Source: Triticum aestivum (Eukaryota; Streptophyta; Magnoliopsida; Poales; Poaceae). Taken from it: a stretch of 64,000 nt of DNA. Location of the stretch: NCBI RefSeq assembly GCF_018294505.1, contig NC_057809.1:507681914-507745913 (forward strand), given 5' to 3'. Numbering within the stretch: position 1 is the first letter of the stretch; each line of letters starts with the position of its first letter. The position numbers were made by a program, and so were the translations under genes. The notes under the pieces are model-generated. The model ran no database searches. It saw nothing but the letters and a program-made list of their open reading frames with translations, and was not told the origin of the DNA. Below, in pieces: positions 25,601 to 36,730 of the stretch.

Positions 25601-26367
25601 AACAAAAACTGGCTTCGGTCGGCCAGTTGGAAGAAGAGAATACCAAGATGAAATCTGCTCTAAACGAAGCCAACAAGGAGTGCACGCGCTGGAAGAAGGA
25701 CAATCTCAACCTGTGCGAGAAGATGGAAGGCATCGCTCGCAGGAGGGACGATCTGGAGAGCTATCTGAGGATCCTTGCCAAGAAGTTGTTCATCAAGCTT
25801 GAAGGTGCACATTTTGTTCCGACTGATTTTTTGTGTCGACTCAGCGTACGAAAATTGACTTATCCTTGGATTGTGAATGCAGAGTTTTGCCAGAACTTCG
25901 AGGACAAGACTGGGCGGATTGAGCCAGGTTTGGACCCAATCAACTCTCCTGTGAAAGATGAAACTGCCATGAATCTGCTCCGACTGGAATCCCGCATCGA
26001 CGGTGTCGTGGACTACTTGGCTCGACTGAAGGTCGCCATGTCACGGATCGACTTGGCACTTTGGCCAGAGGCCACGCTCCAGAATGACCTTGAGTCCCTG
26101 ATGACTCGACTTAACGAAATCCCTGACCGAGTGCAGGAGTGGAAGAAATCTTCTGCCCGGTGTGGTGCTGATGTGGCTCTGTCTTTGGTTCGCGTCCATT
26201 GCAAGGAGGTGCGACAAGATAAGCTGGCAGCAATCAGGGTCGCCAACACCCAGAAGCATGACTTCCAATCTTTTATGGAGACTTTCATTGCTACAGCCAC
26301 TCGGATCGCCGACGGCGTCGACCTAGACAAGTTCGTCGAGCCTGCTAGTCCTCCTCACGCGGAGTGA
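22697..26367 (+). CDS. Seven-exon antisense gene of the Tat element (putative gypsy-type transposon domain)
   Basis: Runs opposite to gag-pol. Proposed exons: 22697-23695, 23788-24146, 24230-24303, 24397-24775, 25321-25435, 25517-25804 and 25883-26367. All introns are GT-AG and phases agree, giving about 898 residues. The last intron is also open, so it may be retained. Exon 1 holds the plant transposon-associated domain annotated as putative gypsy-type transposon or Transposase_28 (words such as HPFFRGFLNFF and LTAFVSLCENFLG). Exon 2 is acidic and Ser/Pro/Lys-rich. Exons 4-7 are Glu/Lys/Ala-rich and probably coiled coil. The only break seen is a two-base shift in a T-run near 24622-24626, creating TGA at 24630-24632. 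The function is not established. Antisense frames at this place are known in Grande and Retand. It is not a recognisable host gene. Confidence 0.75.
24883..25262 (+). repeat. Three copies of a ~151-bp repeat in intron 4 of the antisense gene
   Basis: The block GTGGGGGCACGC..AGTGCACCCACTGGGTGTAGTCCCCGAG starts at 24883, 25034 and 25186, spaced 151 and 152 bp. Each contains the near-palindrome CACCCACTGGGTG. Confidence 0.85.
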
Positions 26368-26565
26368 ACAAACTTTGATGCCTCACCTTAAATTTGCCTC
26401 GGAATGCCGAGTGGTTTTTGTAACCGTTAAACTCCTTCGGGCTGAATGCCCGAGCACTTCGATCTATGTTCTGGAACCTTTAGGATTTATCTGAACTTGG
26501 TTTATCGTTGAATATCTTCATGAATCCCCCGCCGAGTGAACTCGTTCTTCATTCGAGATGACTTT

Positions 26566-27045
26566 TGTATTTGTAGCGCAGCTCTGAAGGAAGCAGTCGA
26601 CCTGCACCTCGTTTCCCTTGCGGGTCGGCGATCGAGCGCGCATTGTATTTGTGGCGAAGCTCCTCGGGAGAAGGTGGCAGTAGTCCTGCACCTCGTTGTC
26701 CTTGTGGAGTGGGATGGAGCGCACGTTGTATTTGTGGCGAAGCTCTCCAGGAGAAGGCGGCAGTCGACCTGCGCCTCGTTACTGCAGAGCGGGATGGAGC
26801 GCATGTTGTATTTGTGGCAAAGCTCTCCAGGAGAAGGCGGCAGTCGACCTGCACCTCGTTACTGCAGAGCGGGATGGAGCGCACGTTGTATTTGTGGCGA
26901 AGCTCCTAAGGAGAAGGTGGCAGTCGACCTGCACCTCGTCGTCCTTGCGGAGAGGGATGGAGCGCACGTTGTATTTGTGGCGAAGCTCCCAAGGAGAAGG
27001 TGGCAGTCGACCTGCACCTCGTCGTCCTTGCAGAGAGGGATGTGT
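26566..27045 (+). repeat. 80-83 bp minisatellite after the antisense gene
   Basis: About six units around TTGTATTTGTGGCGAAGCTC; copies start near 26567, 26643, 26726, 26806, 26886 and 26969 (spacings 76, 83, 80, 80, 83). Because 80 and 83 are not both multiples of three, the open frames here in all phases are by-products of the repeat and not genes. Confidence 0.88.
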
Positions 27046-27049
27046 TTCG

Positions 27050-28525
27050 GACTTAGGCGAGTACTGGACTGCAGCTAAGCCCCCGAGTGGGAGACTGGCT
27101 CACCACTCGGTAGGATTTTCAAATACTTAGGCGAGTACTGGACTGCAGCTAAGCCCCCGAGTGGGAGGGTCGCTCACCACTCGATAGGATTTTCAAATAC
27201 TTAGGCGAGTACTGGACTGCAGCTAAGCCCCCGAGTGGGAGGGTCGCTCACCACCCGGTAGGATTTTAAAATACTTAGGCGAGTACTGGACTGCAGCTAA
27301 GCCCCCGAGTGTGAGGGTCGCTCACCACTCGGTAGGATTTTCAAATACTTAGGCGAGNNNNNNNNNNNNNNNNNNNNNNNNNNNNNNNNNNNNNNNNNNN
27401 NNNNNNNNNNNNNNNNNNNNNNNNNNNNNNNNNNNNNNNNNNNNNNNNNNNNNNNNNNNNNNNNNNNNNNNNNNNNNNNNNNNNNNNNNNNNNNNNNNNN
27501 NNNNNNNNNNNNNNNNNNNNNNNNNNNNNNNNNNNNNNNNNNNNNNNNNNNNNNNNNNNNNNNNNNNNNNNNNNNNNNNNNNNNNNNNNNNNNNNNNNNN
27601 NNNNNNNNNNNNNNNNNNNNNNNNNNNNNNNNNNNNNNNNNNNNNNNNNNNNNNNNNNNNNNNNNNNNNNNNNNNNNNNNNNNNNNNNNNNNNNNNNNNN
27701 NNNNNNNNNNNNNNNNNNNNNNNNNNNNNNNNNNNNNNNNNNNNNNNNNNNNNNNNNNNNNNNNNNNNNNNNNNNNNNNNNNNNNNNNNNNNNNNNNNNN
27801 NNNNNNNNNNNNNNTACTTAGGCGAGTACTGGACTGCAGCTAAGCCCCCGAGTGGGAGGGTCGCTCACCACTCGGTAGGATTTTCAAATACTTAGGCGAG
27901 TACTGGACTGCAGCTAAGCCCCCGAGTGGGAGGGTCGCTCACCACTCGGTAGGATTTTAAAATACTTAGGCGAGTACTGGACTGCAGCTAAGCCCCCGAG
28001 TGGTAGGGTCGCTCACCACTCGGTAGGATTTTCAAATACTTAGGCAAGTACTGGACTGCAGCTAAGCCCCCGAGTGGGAGGGTCGCTCACCACTCGGTAG
28101 GATTTTCAAATACTTAGGCGAGTACTAGACTGCAGCTAAGCCCCCGAGTGGGAGGGTCGCTCACCACTCGGTAGGATTTTCAAATACTTAGGCAAGTATT
28201 GGACTGCAGCTAAGCCCCCGAGTGGGAGGGTCGCTTACCACTCGGTAGGATTTTCAAATACTTAGGTGAGTACTGGACTGCAGCTAAGCCCCTGAGTGGG
28301 AGGGTCACTCACCACTCGGTAGGATTTTCAAATACTTAGGCGAGTACTGGACTGCAGCTAAGCCCCCGAGTGGGAGGGTCGCTCACCACTCGGTAGGATT
28401 TAATACTTAGGCGAAATGGGTTCGCAGCTAAGCCTCTGAGTGGGAGACTGGCTCACCACTCGGTAGGAAATTATTTTTACGAACTTAGGCGAAGCAGATT
28501 CGCAGCTAAGCCACCCACTGGGGGA
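27050..28525 (+). repeat. 74-bp tandem array in G
   Basis: The unit starts TACTTAGGCGAGTACTGGAC and ends GGATTTTCAAA. About four units lie left of the N gap and eight right of it, with two diverged units at the right end (28400-28525). Each unit carries CCGAGTGG and CCACTCGG, a perfect 8-bp stem around a 12-base loop. The array separates the 3' end of pol from the 3' end of the antisense gene. Confidence 0.93.
27358..27814. other. Assembly gap (457 N)
   Basis: The N run lies inside the 74-bp array. The unit start before it (27346) and the first unit start after it (27815) are 469 bp apart, which is 6.34 units, so the gap length is probably an estimate and the true copy number is unknown. Confidence 0.98.
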
Positions 28526-28635
28526 TTTCTCCCGCAAACAAAAACAATAACAATCACTGGGAAAATTATAATGCTCTTGTCTTTGATAAATAAACTACAG
28601 GAGTTTTTCTTATTACATCTCATCCGAGTGAGAAT

Positions 28636-31600
28636 TCAAGTATAAAAGGGGTGGAGTAGCTCCGCATTCCAGGCTCGTGGCTCATCAATCTGGCGATCGA
28701 CATTGTAGAGGTGGTACGCTCCATTGTGGAGGACTCTGGTGACTATGAAGGGGCCTTCCCAAGTAGGAGCGAGTTTGTGTGGTTTCTGCTGATCCACTCG
28801 GAGGACTAAGTCTCCTTCTTGGAAGGCTCGACTCTTCACATTTCTGGCATGGAATCGATGCAAGTCTTGCTGATAGATGGTCGATCGGATCATGGCCATT
28901 TCTCTTTCTTCTTCCAGGAGGTCGACTGCGTCCTGCCGGGCTTGTTCTGCTTCTTCTTCAGAGTAGAGCTCGACTCGGGGGGCGTTGTGAAGCATGTCAC
29001 TCGGCAAGACTGCTTCGGCTCCGTAGACCAGAAAGAATGGGGTTCTTCCGGTCGATCGGTTCGGGGTTGTCCTCAATCCCCAAAGAACTGACGGAAGCTC
29101 GTCGACCCATGCACCTGCTGCGTGCTTGAGATCACGCATCAATCGAGGTTTCAGTCCTTTGAGAATTAGGCCGGTTGCTCTTTCCGCTTGTCCATTTGAC
29201 TGGGGGTGAGCGACCGATGCATAGTCGACTCGTGCGCCCTGAGAGGCGCAAAAGGCCCTGAATTTGTTGGAATCAAAGTTTGACCCATTGTCAGTGATGA
29301 TGCTATGCGGAACTCCATATCTGAATATCAACTCTCTGATGAAACTGATAGCAGTGCAAGCATCAAGATTCTTGATAGGCTTAGCTTCAATCCATTTGGT
29401 GAACTTGTCGACTGCCACTAGCACATGAGTGAAGCCGCTCCTGCCCGTTCTCAGTGGTCCAACCATGTCCAGCCCCCAAACAGCGAAGGGCCAGACGAGT
29501 GGAATGGTTTTCAGAGCTGACGCGGGCTTGTGCGACATATTGGAGTAATACTGACATCCTTCACATTTGTCGACTATCTCTTTTGCCATTTCATTCGCTC
29601 TTGGCCAATAGAATCCCGCTCGGTATGCTTTAGCCACAATGGTCCAAGAGGACGCATGATGACCACAGGTCCCCGAGTGGATATCATCAAGGATCATCTG
29701 ACCTTCTTCTGGTGTAATACACTTCTGACTGACTCCGGTCGCGCTTTCTCTATATAACTGTCCTTTTATGACTGTAAAGGCCTTGGATCGACGGATGATC
29801 TGTCGAGCCTCTTCTTCATCTTCTGGGAGCTCTTTCCTTAGGATGTACGCGATGTACGGTATTGTCCAATCGGGAGTGATGACCAAGACTTCCATGATCA
29901 GGTAGACCACAGCTGGAACTTCAACCTCAGTCGGATCTGTGGCACTTTTTGGCTGTGGGGCCTCTTCAGTGAAGGGATCCTCCTGAACTGATGGTGTGTG
30001 GGTGTGTTCCAAAAACACATTGCTGGGAATGGCTTCTCTTTTGGAACCTATTTTTGCCAAATCATCAGCTGCTTGATTTTTCAGTTGGGGTATGTGATGA
30101 AGTTCTAACCCCTCAAATTTCTTCTCCAGCTTTCTCACTGCATTGCAATAACCAGTCATGGCTGGACTTCTGACGTCCCACTCCTTCATCACCTGATTAA
30201 CCACCAAATCTGAGTCGCCATAGACCATGAGGCGACGGACGCCGAGTGAAATGGCCATGCGCAACCCATATAAAAGTGCTTCATATTTTGCCTCGTTATT
30301 GGAGGAATCAAAGTGGATTTGAAGAACATATCTGAGCTTATCTCCTTGGGGGGAGGCCAACACCACTCCGGCACCGGAACCATTCAACATCTTGGAATCG
30401 TCGAAGAACATGGTCCAATGCTCCGAGTGAACCTGAGTCGGCAGTTGCTGTTCAATCCACTCGGCGACGAAATCTGCGATTGCCTAGGACTTGATAGCTT
30501 TCTTTGCCTCAAACTTGATATCTAGAGGAAGGAGTTCAATCGCCCATTTTGCCACTCTTCCAGTTGCATCTCTGTTCTGCAGGATCTCTGACAATGGAGC
30601 GTCGCTGACGACTGTAATGGAATGATCAGAGAAGTAGTGAGCAACTTTCTTTGTGGTCATATAAATCCCATATACAAGCTTCTGATAATGAGGATATCTT
30701 TGCTTCGACGGGGTCAAAACTTCAGAAATATAATATACTGGGCGCTGAACTTTGAAGGCTTTTCCTTCTTCTTCCCGCTCGACCGTAAGTACCGTACTGA
30801 CGACTTGTCCCGTGGCTGCGATGTAAAGCAACAAAGGCTCCTTGCTGATTGGGGCAGCAAGCACCGGCTGGGTGCAGAGCAGAGCTTTGAGCTCTGCAAA
30901 CGCTGCATCAGCTTCGGGAGTCCACTCGAACTTGTCGGACTTCTTCATCAATCGGTAAAGAGGCAATGCCTTTTCACCGAGACGAGATATGAATCGACTT
31001 AAAGTGGCCAAGCAACTAGTAAGCTTCTGGACGTCGTGCACTCGCACAAGGCTTTTCATTCGGAGTATTGTACCGACTTTTTCTGGATTGGCGTCGATTC
31101 CCTGTTCGGAAACGAGAAAACCGAGTAATTTTCCGCCAGGAACTCCGAATGTGCACTTTGATGGATTGAGCTTGATATCATACCTCCTGAGGTTGGCAAA
31201 GGTTTCAGCAAGGTCAGTCAGCAGGTCAGAACCCTTCCGTGACTTGACCACAATATCATCCATGTATGCTTCCACATTCCGACTGATTTGGGTGAGCAAA
31301 CACTTCTGAATCATCCTCATGAATGTGGCTCCGGCATTCTTGAGGCCAAACGGCATGGTAACATAACAGAAGCACCCGAATGGAGTGATAAAAGCTGTTT
31401 TGATCTCGTCAGGTCCATACAGACGGATCTGCTGGTACCCGGAATAGGCGTCTAAAAAAGACAGTCGCTCACACCCCGCAGTCGAGTCGACTATCTGGTC
31501 AATGCGGGGGAGAGGAAAATGATCTTTTGGGCAGGCCCGATTGATATGTTTAAAGTCAATGCACATGCGAAGTGACTTGTCCTTCTTGGGGACCATGACA

Positions 31601-32322
31601 ATGTTGGTGAGCCACTCGGAGTGGTAGATTTCTCGGATGAACTCTGCTGCTAAGAGCCGAGCCACCTCCTCGCCAATAGCCTTTCTCTTCTGGACGGCGG
31701 ACCGTCGGAGATGCTCTTTGACAGGTTTTACTTTTGAGTCAACTCTTAGGCGGTGCTCAGCCAGCTCCCTGGGAACACCCGGCATGTCAGAAGGCTTCCA
31801 TGCGAAAATGTCCCAGTTCTCACGGAGGAACTGGATGAGAGCTTCTTCCTATTTGGAGTCGAGCGTTGTTGAGATATGAGTTGGAGCAGCGCTGGGATCA
31901 GTCAGGTGAATGTGAGCTGTCTTCGTTTCGCCAGACGACTGAAAAGCTGATTCTGTAGCGGGCTTCTTGGCTCACAACAAATCACTCGGGTCTGCAGTCT
32001 TCTGGTATTCCTGCAGCTCCACCACTGCCATCTGAGCATCAGCGATCTTTGAACCTTTCTGAAAACATTCTTTTGCTTTCTTCCGATTGCCCGTAACAGT
32101 GATCACACCTTTGGGGCCAGGCATCTTCAATTTGAGATACACATAACATGGTCGGGCCATGAAGCGTGCATAGGCCGGCCTGCCCAAAATAGCATGATAG
32201 GCACTCTGGAAGTCTACAACTTCAAACGTCAACTTTTTTGCGGTAATTCTTGGAATCACCGAAAACCACATCAAGAGTAATCTGGCCGAGTGATTCAGCC
32301 TTCTTCCCAGGAATGACCCCAT
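28636..32322 (-). pseudogene. G pol: reverse transcriptase, RNase H x2, integrase
   Basis: One minus-strand frame with in-frame stops at 31972-31974, about 31848-31850 and 30484-30486. In coding order: a post-protease segment (32322-31975); reverse transcriptase with YMDD at 31255-31266; a first RNase H in which the expected first catalytic Asp is replaced (LYIAAT, about 30830); a second RNase H (about 30411-30040) keeping FFDD, NNEAKYEA, VYGDSD and AADDLAK; then integrase with the CEGC half of its zinc finger (about 29550), LDMVGP, TDNGSNF and GQAERA (about 29480-29170). The product would copy and integrate the element. Stops and a shift from gag make it inactive. Confidence 0.93.
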
Positions 32323-34738
32323 GGAAACTCATGTTGCTGATACTGAGTCTGGACATCAGAATGCCCATCCCTTTTAACGTCTCAGCATATAGTATGTTCA
32401 AACCACTGCCACCATCCATCAAGACTTTGGTCAGTCGAGTGCCTTCAACAACTGGGTCGACCACCAAAGCTTGCCTCCCGGGGGTGGCAATGTGCGTTGG
32501 GTGATCTGACCGGTCGAATGTGATGGCAGTCTGAGACCACTTCAGATAACTGGGTGTCGCCGGAGCAACCATATTCACCTCTTGGTTGATAACTTTCAGT
32601 CGACTTTTGCTTTCAACATCAGCAAAAATCATCAGGGTGGAATTGACCTGGGGGTATCCGTCGTCACTATCTTCCTTGTCCTCAACTTTGTCCGACTCCT
32701 TTTCCTTATCTTTGGGTTGCTTGCCCTGGAACTGCTGGATCAAGAGTCGACATTGTCGAGTGGTATGTTTCGGGTAAATGAAATTACCCTCTTCATCTTT
32801 CTTGGTGTGGATGTGACATGGCAAATCCAACACATCATTTCCGTCCTGGTCTTTAACTTTCTTGGGGTTCCAAGGTCCTTTGGGTTTCCCCTTAAACTTT
32901 CCTTGAGTTATAGCCAAGGCTTCCCCAGGAGCAGCTGGCTCGGCTTTCTGCTTCTGTTTCCGATTGGAATTTCCTCCAGTTTCTTGAGCGACTGGCTTGA
33001 GCTTGCCACTCCTAAGTTGATCCTCATCTTCACCATTAGCGTACTTGGTGGCAATCTCCATCATCCGATTCAAAGACATATCTCCGGTTCGACCGAAATT
33101 CAGATTCAGTTCTCTATACTTGACGCCTTCTTTGAAGGCACAGACTGCTTTGTGGTCAGGCACATTCTCTACTATGTGATGTAATGTGATCCATCTCTGG
33201 ATGTAATCCCTTAAAGTTTCATTCGGCTTCTGCACGCAAGACCGTAGTTCCGTCAGCCCTGCCGATCGCTTGCATGTTCCTTCAAATGTGGTGACAAACA
33301 CTCGGGCGAGATCTTCCCAAGTGTAAATATTGCTGGGTGCTAACTGGTTCAGCCACGCTCTGGCTGAGCCCTCCAACATGAGAGGCAGGTGCTTCATGGC
33401 CACTTCGTCATTGCCGCCGCCAATCTGGACGGCCACTCGGTAGTCTTCAAGCCAAGTATCGGGCTTGGACTCACCAGTGAACTTACTGACTCCAGTCGCC
33501 AACCTGAAGTTGGGAGGAATCACAGCGGCCCTGATGGCTCTACTAAAGCACTCCGGCCCCGAAACATGTACTCTGCTGCTGGTAGGTGCATCTCTGTCAT
33601 GACCTTCTCGGTGAGCTCTGTTCCTGTCGACCAAACCTTGAACGAGAATGGATCTCGCATCAAAGCCTGGCTCCCTGGGGTCGACTAGAATCCTTCGCCC
33701 AACACTATGAGGGCGTCTGTCATCCTGCTGTCGAGGCGCATACGACCCGCTCCTCGGGGGAGGGGTGGGCACTCGACGTCGATCGTCACGATCGAATCGG
33801 TGATCATATTGCTCACGGTTCCCGTATTGATTATGCCGGTCCCCACGTCCCTCACGCCTCGGGGGCGATCTTGGGCTATGAGCCGACTGGACTGTGTCTG
33901 CAGCAACGGATCTGCTATGAATCATGTTCCGCGACTGAGAAACAACGGGATTCTGGTCTCCTGCTGCCCGGAGTAACGCTCTGATCTGCAACAAGCCTCT
34001 GCCAGCCTCCGACTGGGAAGGCTGAATCGACTCTGCTATACAGGCTGCAGCTGCTAAATTCTGAATCGGAGTTCGATATACCTGCGGGGGCGGAAAGAGC
34101 TGACGTCGACTGGATTCGGGAACCCGTTGTCGCGCACGCTCGTCGAGTGCTCGCTGGAGGTTCTACAGTCGAGTGCGCTCGGCCAAGTTTGCCAGACGTG
34201 CGTCCTCCAAGGCACGAGCCTCGGGGGTTTCTCCAACGATAGGAGTGTGCAGTGCATCCATGTTCCGGCGACGAAGTTCTTCTCTCTGCAGCGACGTGAG
34301 AGGCTCGGGGAGATATTCTTCATGGGGACGCGACGGGTCGCCTCCACCTGCGCCTCCATCGGCACGGGGAAAACCGGGAGGACTGGGCGGTCCATCGACC
34401 ATCAGAACCTCCGCCGCCGGATCACTGCTGTCGCACTCGGATGCGGTCTCTGTAGAGCCAGTCGACAGATCGAACAGGCCGTAGAGGGATTCATTGGGCT
34501 CGATCGCCGCGACTTGAGGGGTGGCCGACTGGCATGCCACTGCGTGTCTCACCCACCGCTGAAGTCTCGACCGACCGGAGCGCTTGCACCGGCGGGAAAC
34601 AGGAGGGAGGACAGCATAGGAGCCGACCGATAGTGGGTCGACGGTTGCCGCAAGAGGACGTCGCGGACGCACGCGCGAAAGTGCGTCGCCCCGCGGACAG
34701 GGAGCGCGTCCATGTCGAGCGGAGCCTCCTGGAGCCAA
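32222..34738 (-). pseudogene. G gag and protease
   Basis: Minus-strand frame, open from 34738 to 32222 except for TAG at 34163-34165. After an Arg/Pro-rich segment, a capsid-type domain lies at about 33540-33030 (FTGESKPDTWLEDYRVAVQ and AWLNQLAP). No clear CCHC knuckle was seen; a Lys-rich linker follows. The protease active-site word DGGSGLNILYAE lies near 32410. A frameshift around 32230-32320 separates it from pol. A different frame upstream (34549-34854) looks like the displaced gag N-terminus, suggesting a second shift near 34600. Confidence 0.85.
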
Positions 34739-34869
34739 GCGGAGTCGTGAGCGATGAACGTGAGCGTGCCGAGGCGGATCTCGCGGCCCTCCACCAAAAT
34801 TCCGCCAGAAACCATGATGATTCGGGTCGGAAAAGATCGCAACTCCTCCAACAAATCGCTAAAACACCT

Positions 34870-34887
34870 GCCCCAAGGTGGGCGCCA
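34870..34887 (-). other. G primer binding site
   Basis: The minus strand reads TGGCGCCCACCTTGGGGC, two bases inside the 5' LTR end. The tRNA is not identified with confidence. Confidence 0.65.
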
Positions 34888-34889
34888 AC

Positions 34890-35437
34890 TGTCATGGTTC
34901 TAAGTCTGACAGTAATGTAGAGAGGCAAGTATGGAGAGGCAAGATCTTAGCTATGGAGAAGTTGTAAGCACACGAGGTTTACGAGTTCAGGCCCTTCTCG
35001 GAGGAAGTAACAGCCCTACGTCTCGGAGCCCGGAGGCGGTCGACTGGATTATGTGTGTATGAATTACAGGGGTGCAAACCCTTTACACTGAGGAGGGGGG
35101 TGGCTTATATAGAGTTTGCCAGACCCCTCCGGCCCTCAGTTGTGCAGGGTTTTAAATACATTAAGGTCGGGCGTTACTGGTAACGTCCCTAATAAAGTGC
35201 ATTGATGACCATAAAAGCTACTTAATAACCGACCGTTAGCGAGCGGAGTGCCTTTAGGTCTCCTGGCCGTTGAGTGGGTTGGCGCTTGGTCGAGTGATTG
35301 CTTCTTGGTCGAGTATCTTCGAGTCTGTCGAGTGGAACACCTCCAAGTCGATTGAAAGGTAGTTTCTTCTAGAAACGTCCTTGGGTAGGGCAGTTGGGAC
35401 AGGTCCAGGACCCTACCCTAGGTACATAGCTTCATCA
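34890..35437 (-). repeat. G 5' LTR
   Basis: 548 bp, matching 21604-22151 with about 16 differences counted by eye. Followed by the second GGGGA. Confidence 0.95.
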
Positions 35438-35442
35438 GGGGA

Positions 35443-36730
35443 GGCCGGCCGGCCCTATGGCATGCCAAGGAGGGGAGGAATCCTCCTCCTAGTAGGAGTA
35501 GGATTCCTCATTTCCTTGTCCTACTAGGAGGGGGGAGAAAGGAGTGGGAGAGAGGAAGGAAAACGGGGGGCGCCGTCCCCCTCCTAGTCCAATTCGGACT
35601 CAAGGGGGAGGGTGCGCGCGGCCTGCCCTGGCAGCCCCTCTCTCTCTCCACTAAGGCCCATCTAGGCCCATTAGTTCCCCGGGGGGTTCCGGTAACCCTC
35701 CTGCGCTCCGGTTTTATCCGAAACCATCCGGAACACTTCCGATGTCCGAATATAGCCGTCCAATATATCAATCTTTATGTCTCGACCATTTCGAGACTCC
35801 TCGTCATGTCCGTGGTCACATCCGGGACTCCGAACTACCTTTGGTACATCAAAACACATAAACTCATAATATCGATCGTCACCGAACGTTAAGCGTGCAG
35901 ACCCTGCGGGTTCGAGAACTATGTAGACATGACCGAGACTCATCTTCGGTCAATAACCAATAGCGGAACCTGGATGCTCATATTGGTTCCTACATATTCT
36001 ACGAAGATCTTTATCAGTCAAACCGCATAACAACATACGTTGTTCCCTTTGGCATCGGTATGTTACTTGCCCGAGATTCAATCGTCGGTATCATCATACC
36101 TAGTTCAATCTCGTTACCGGCAAGTCTCTTTACTCGTTCTGTAATGCTACATCCCGTAACTAACTCATTAGTTACATTGCTTGCAAGGCTTATAGTGATG
36201 TGCATTACCGAGAGGGCCCAGAGATGCCTCTCCGATACACGGAGTGACAAATCCCAATCTTGATCTATGCCAACTCAACAAACACCATCAAAGACACCTC
36301 TAGAGCATCTTTATAGTCACCCAGTTACGTTGTGACGTTTGATAGCACACTAAGTGTTCCTCCGGTATTCGGAAGTTGCATAATCTCATAGTCATAGGAA
36401 CATGTATAAGTTATGGAGAAAGTAATAGCAGTAAACTAAACGATCATCGTGCTAAGCTAACGGATGGGTCAAGTCAATCACATCATTCTCTAATGATGTG
36501 ATCTCGTTCATCAAATGACAACTCTTTGTCCATGGCTAGGAAACTTAACCATCTTTGATTAACGAGCTAGTCAAGTAGAGGCATACTAGTGACACTCGGT
36601 TTGTCTATGTATTCACACATGTACTAAGTTTCCGGTTAATACAATTCTAGCATGAATAATAAATATTTATCATGATATAAGGAAATATAAATAACAACTT
36701 TATTATTGCCTATAGGGCATATTTCCTTCA
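35443..36730 (-). repeat. C1 5' LTR, part 2 (right of the G insertion)
   Basis: Continues the LTR broken at 21603 and ends on the plus strand GGGCATATTTCCTTCA. Joined parts would total about 1737 bp, the usual Angela LTR size. It contains the TCCTCCTAGTAGGAGTAGGA stem-loop segment near 35480-35530. Confidence 0.88.

Larger units (their letters stand above)
21604..35437 (-). mobile_element. Tat-clade gypsy retrotransposon G with antisense gene
   Basis: This is a 13,834-bp element (457 of these bases are N), with LTRs of 548 bp each and the target duplication GGGGA (21599-21603 and 35438-35442). On the minus strand from right to left: 5' LTR, primer site, gag-protease, reverse transcriptase with its own RNase H, a second RNase H, integrase, a 74-bp tandem array, then an antisense spliced gene and the 3' LTR. 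The second RNase H and the antisense frame beside the 3' LTR are hallmarks of the Tat lineage (Grande, RIRE2, Retand). By eye count the two LTRs differ at about 16 of 548 positions, nearly all transitions, implying insertion on the order of one million years ago at commonly used grass rates. gag-pol is broken by a frameshift and several stops. Confidence 0.95.
7491..36730 (-). mobile_element. Copia element C1 (Angela/BARE type), interrupted three times
   Basis: The minus-strand host of the nest. Its own parts are the 3' LTR (7491-8800), the C-terminal half of pol (8835-11119), integrase N-part and gag (18225-19922), the leader (19923-21137), and the 5' LTR split as 21155-21603 and 35443-36730. 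E2 sits in the integrase, G in the 5' LTR and C0 in the 3' LTR. The reading frame is broken by many stops and shifts, so it is older than its passengers. The bases after the right end are CCGTG (36731-36735); the matching target copy is off-window. It inserted into the foldback element starting at 36731. Confidence 0.87.

Noticed and set aside
26536..27130. Several overlapping open frames on both strands with repeated peptides
   Set aside because: They arise from the 80-83 bp minisatellite in all phases.
27050..28525. Possible CRISPR array (regular repeats)
   Set aside because: Units are 74-bp head-to-tail repeats without unique spacers, in a plant retrotransposon.
33586..34633. Plus-strand frames opposite G gag
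   Set aside because: Shadows of the minus-strand gag, which has clear capsid-type and protease motifs.
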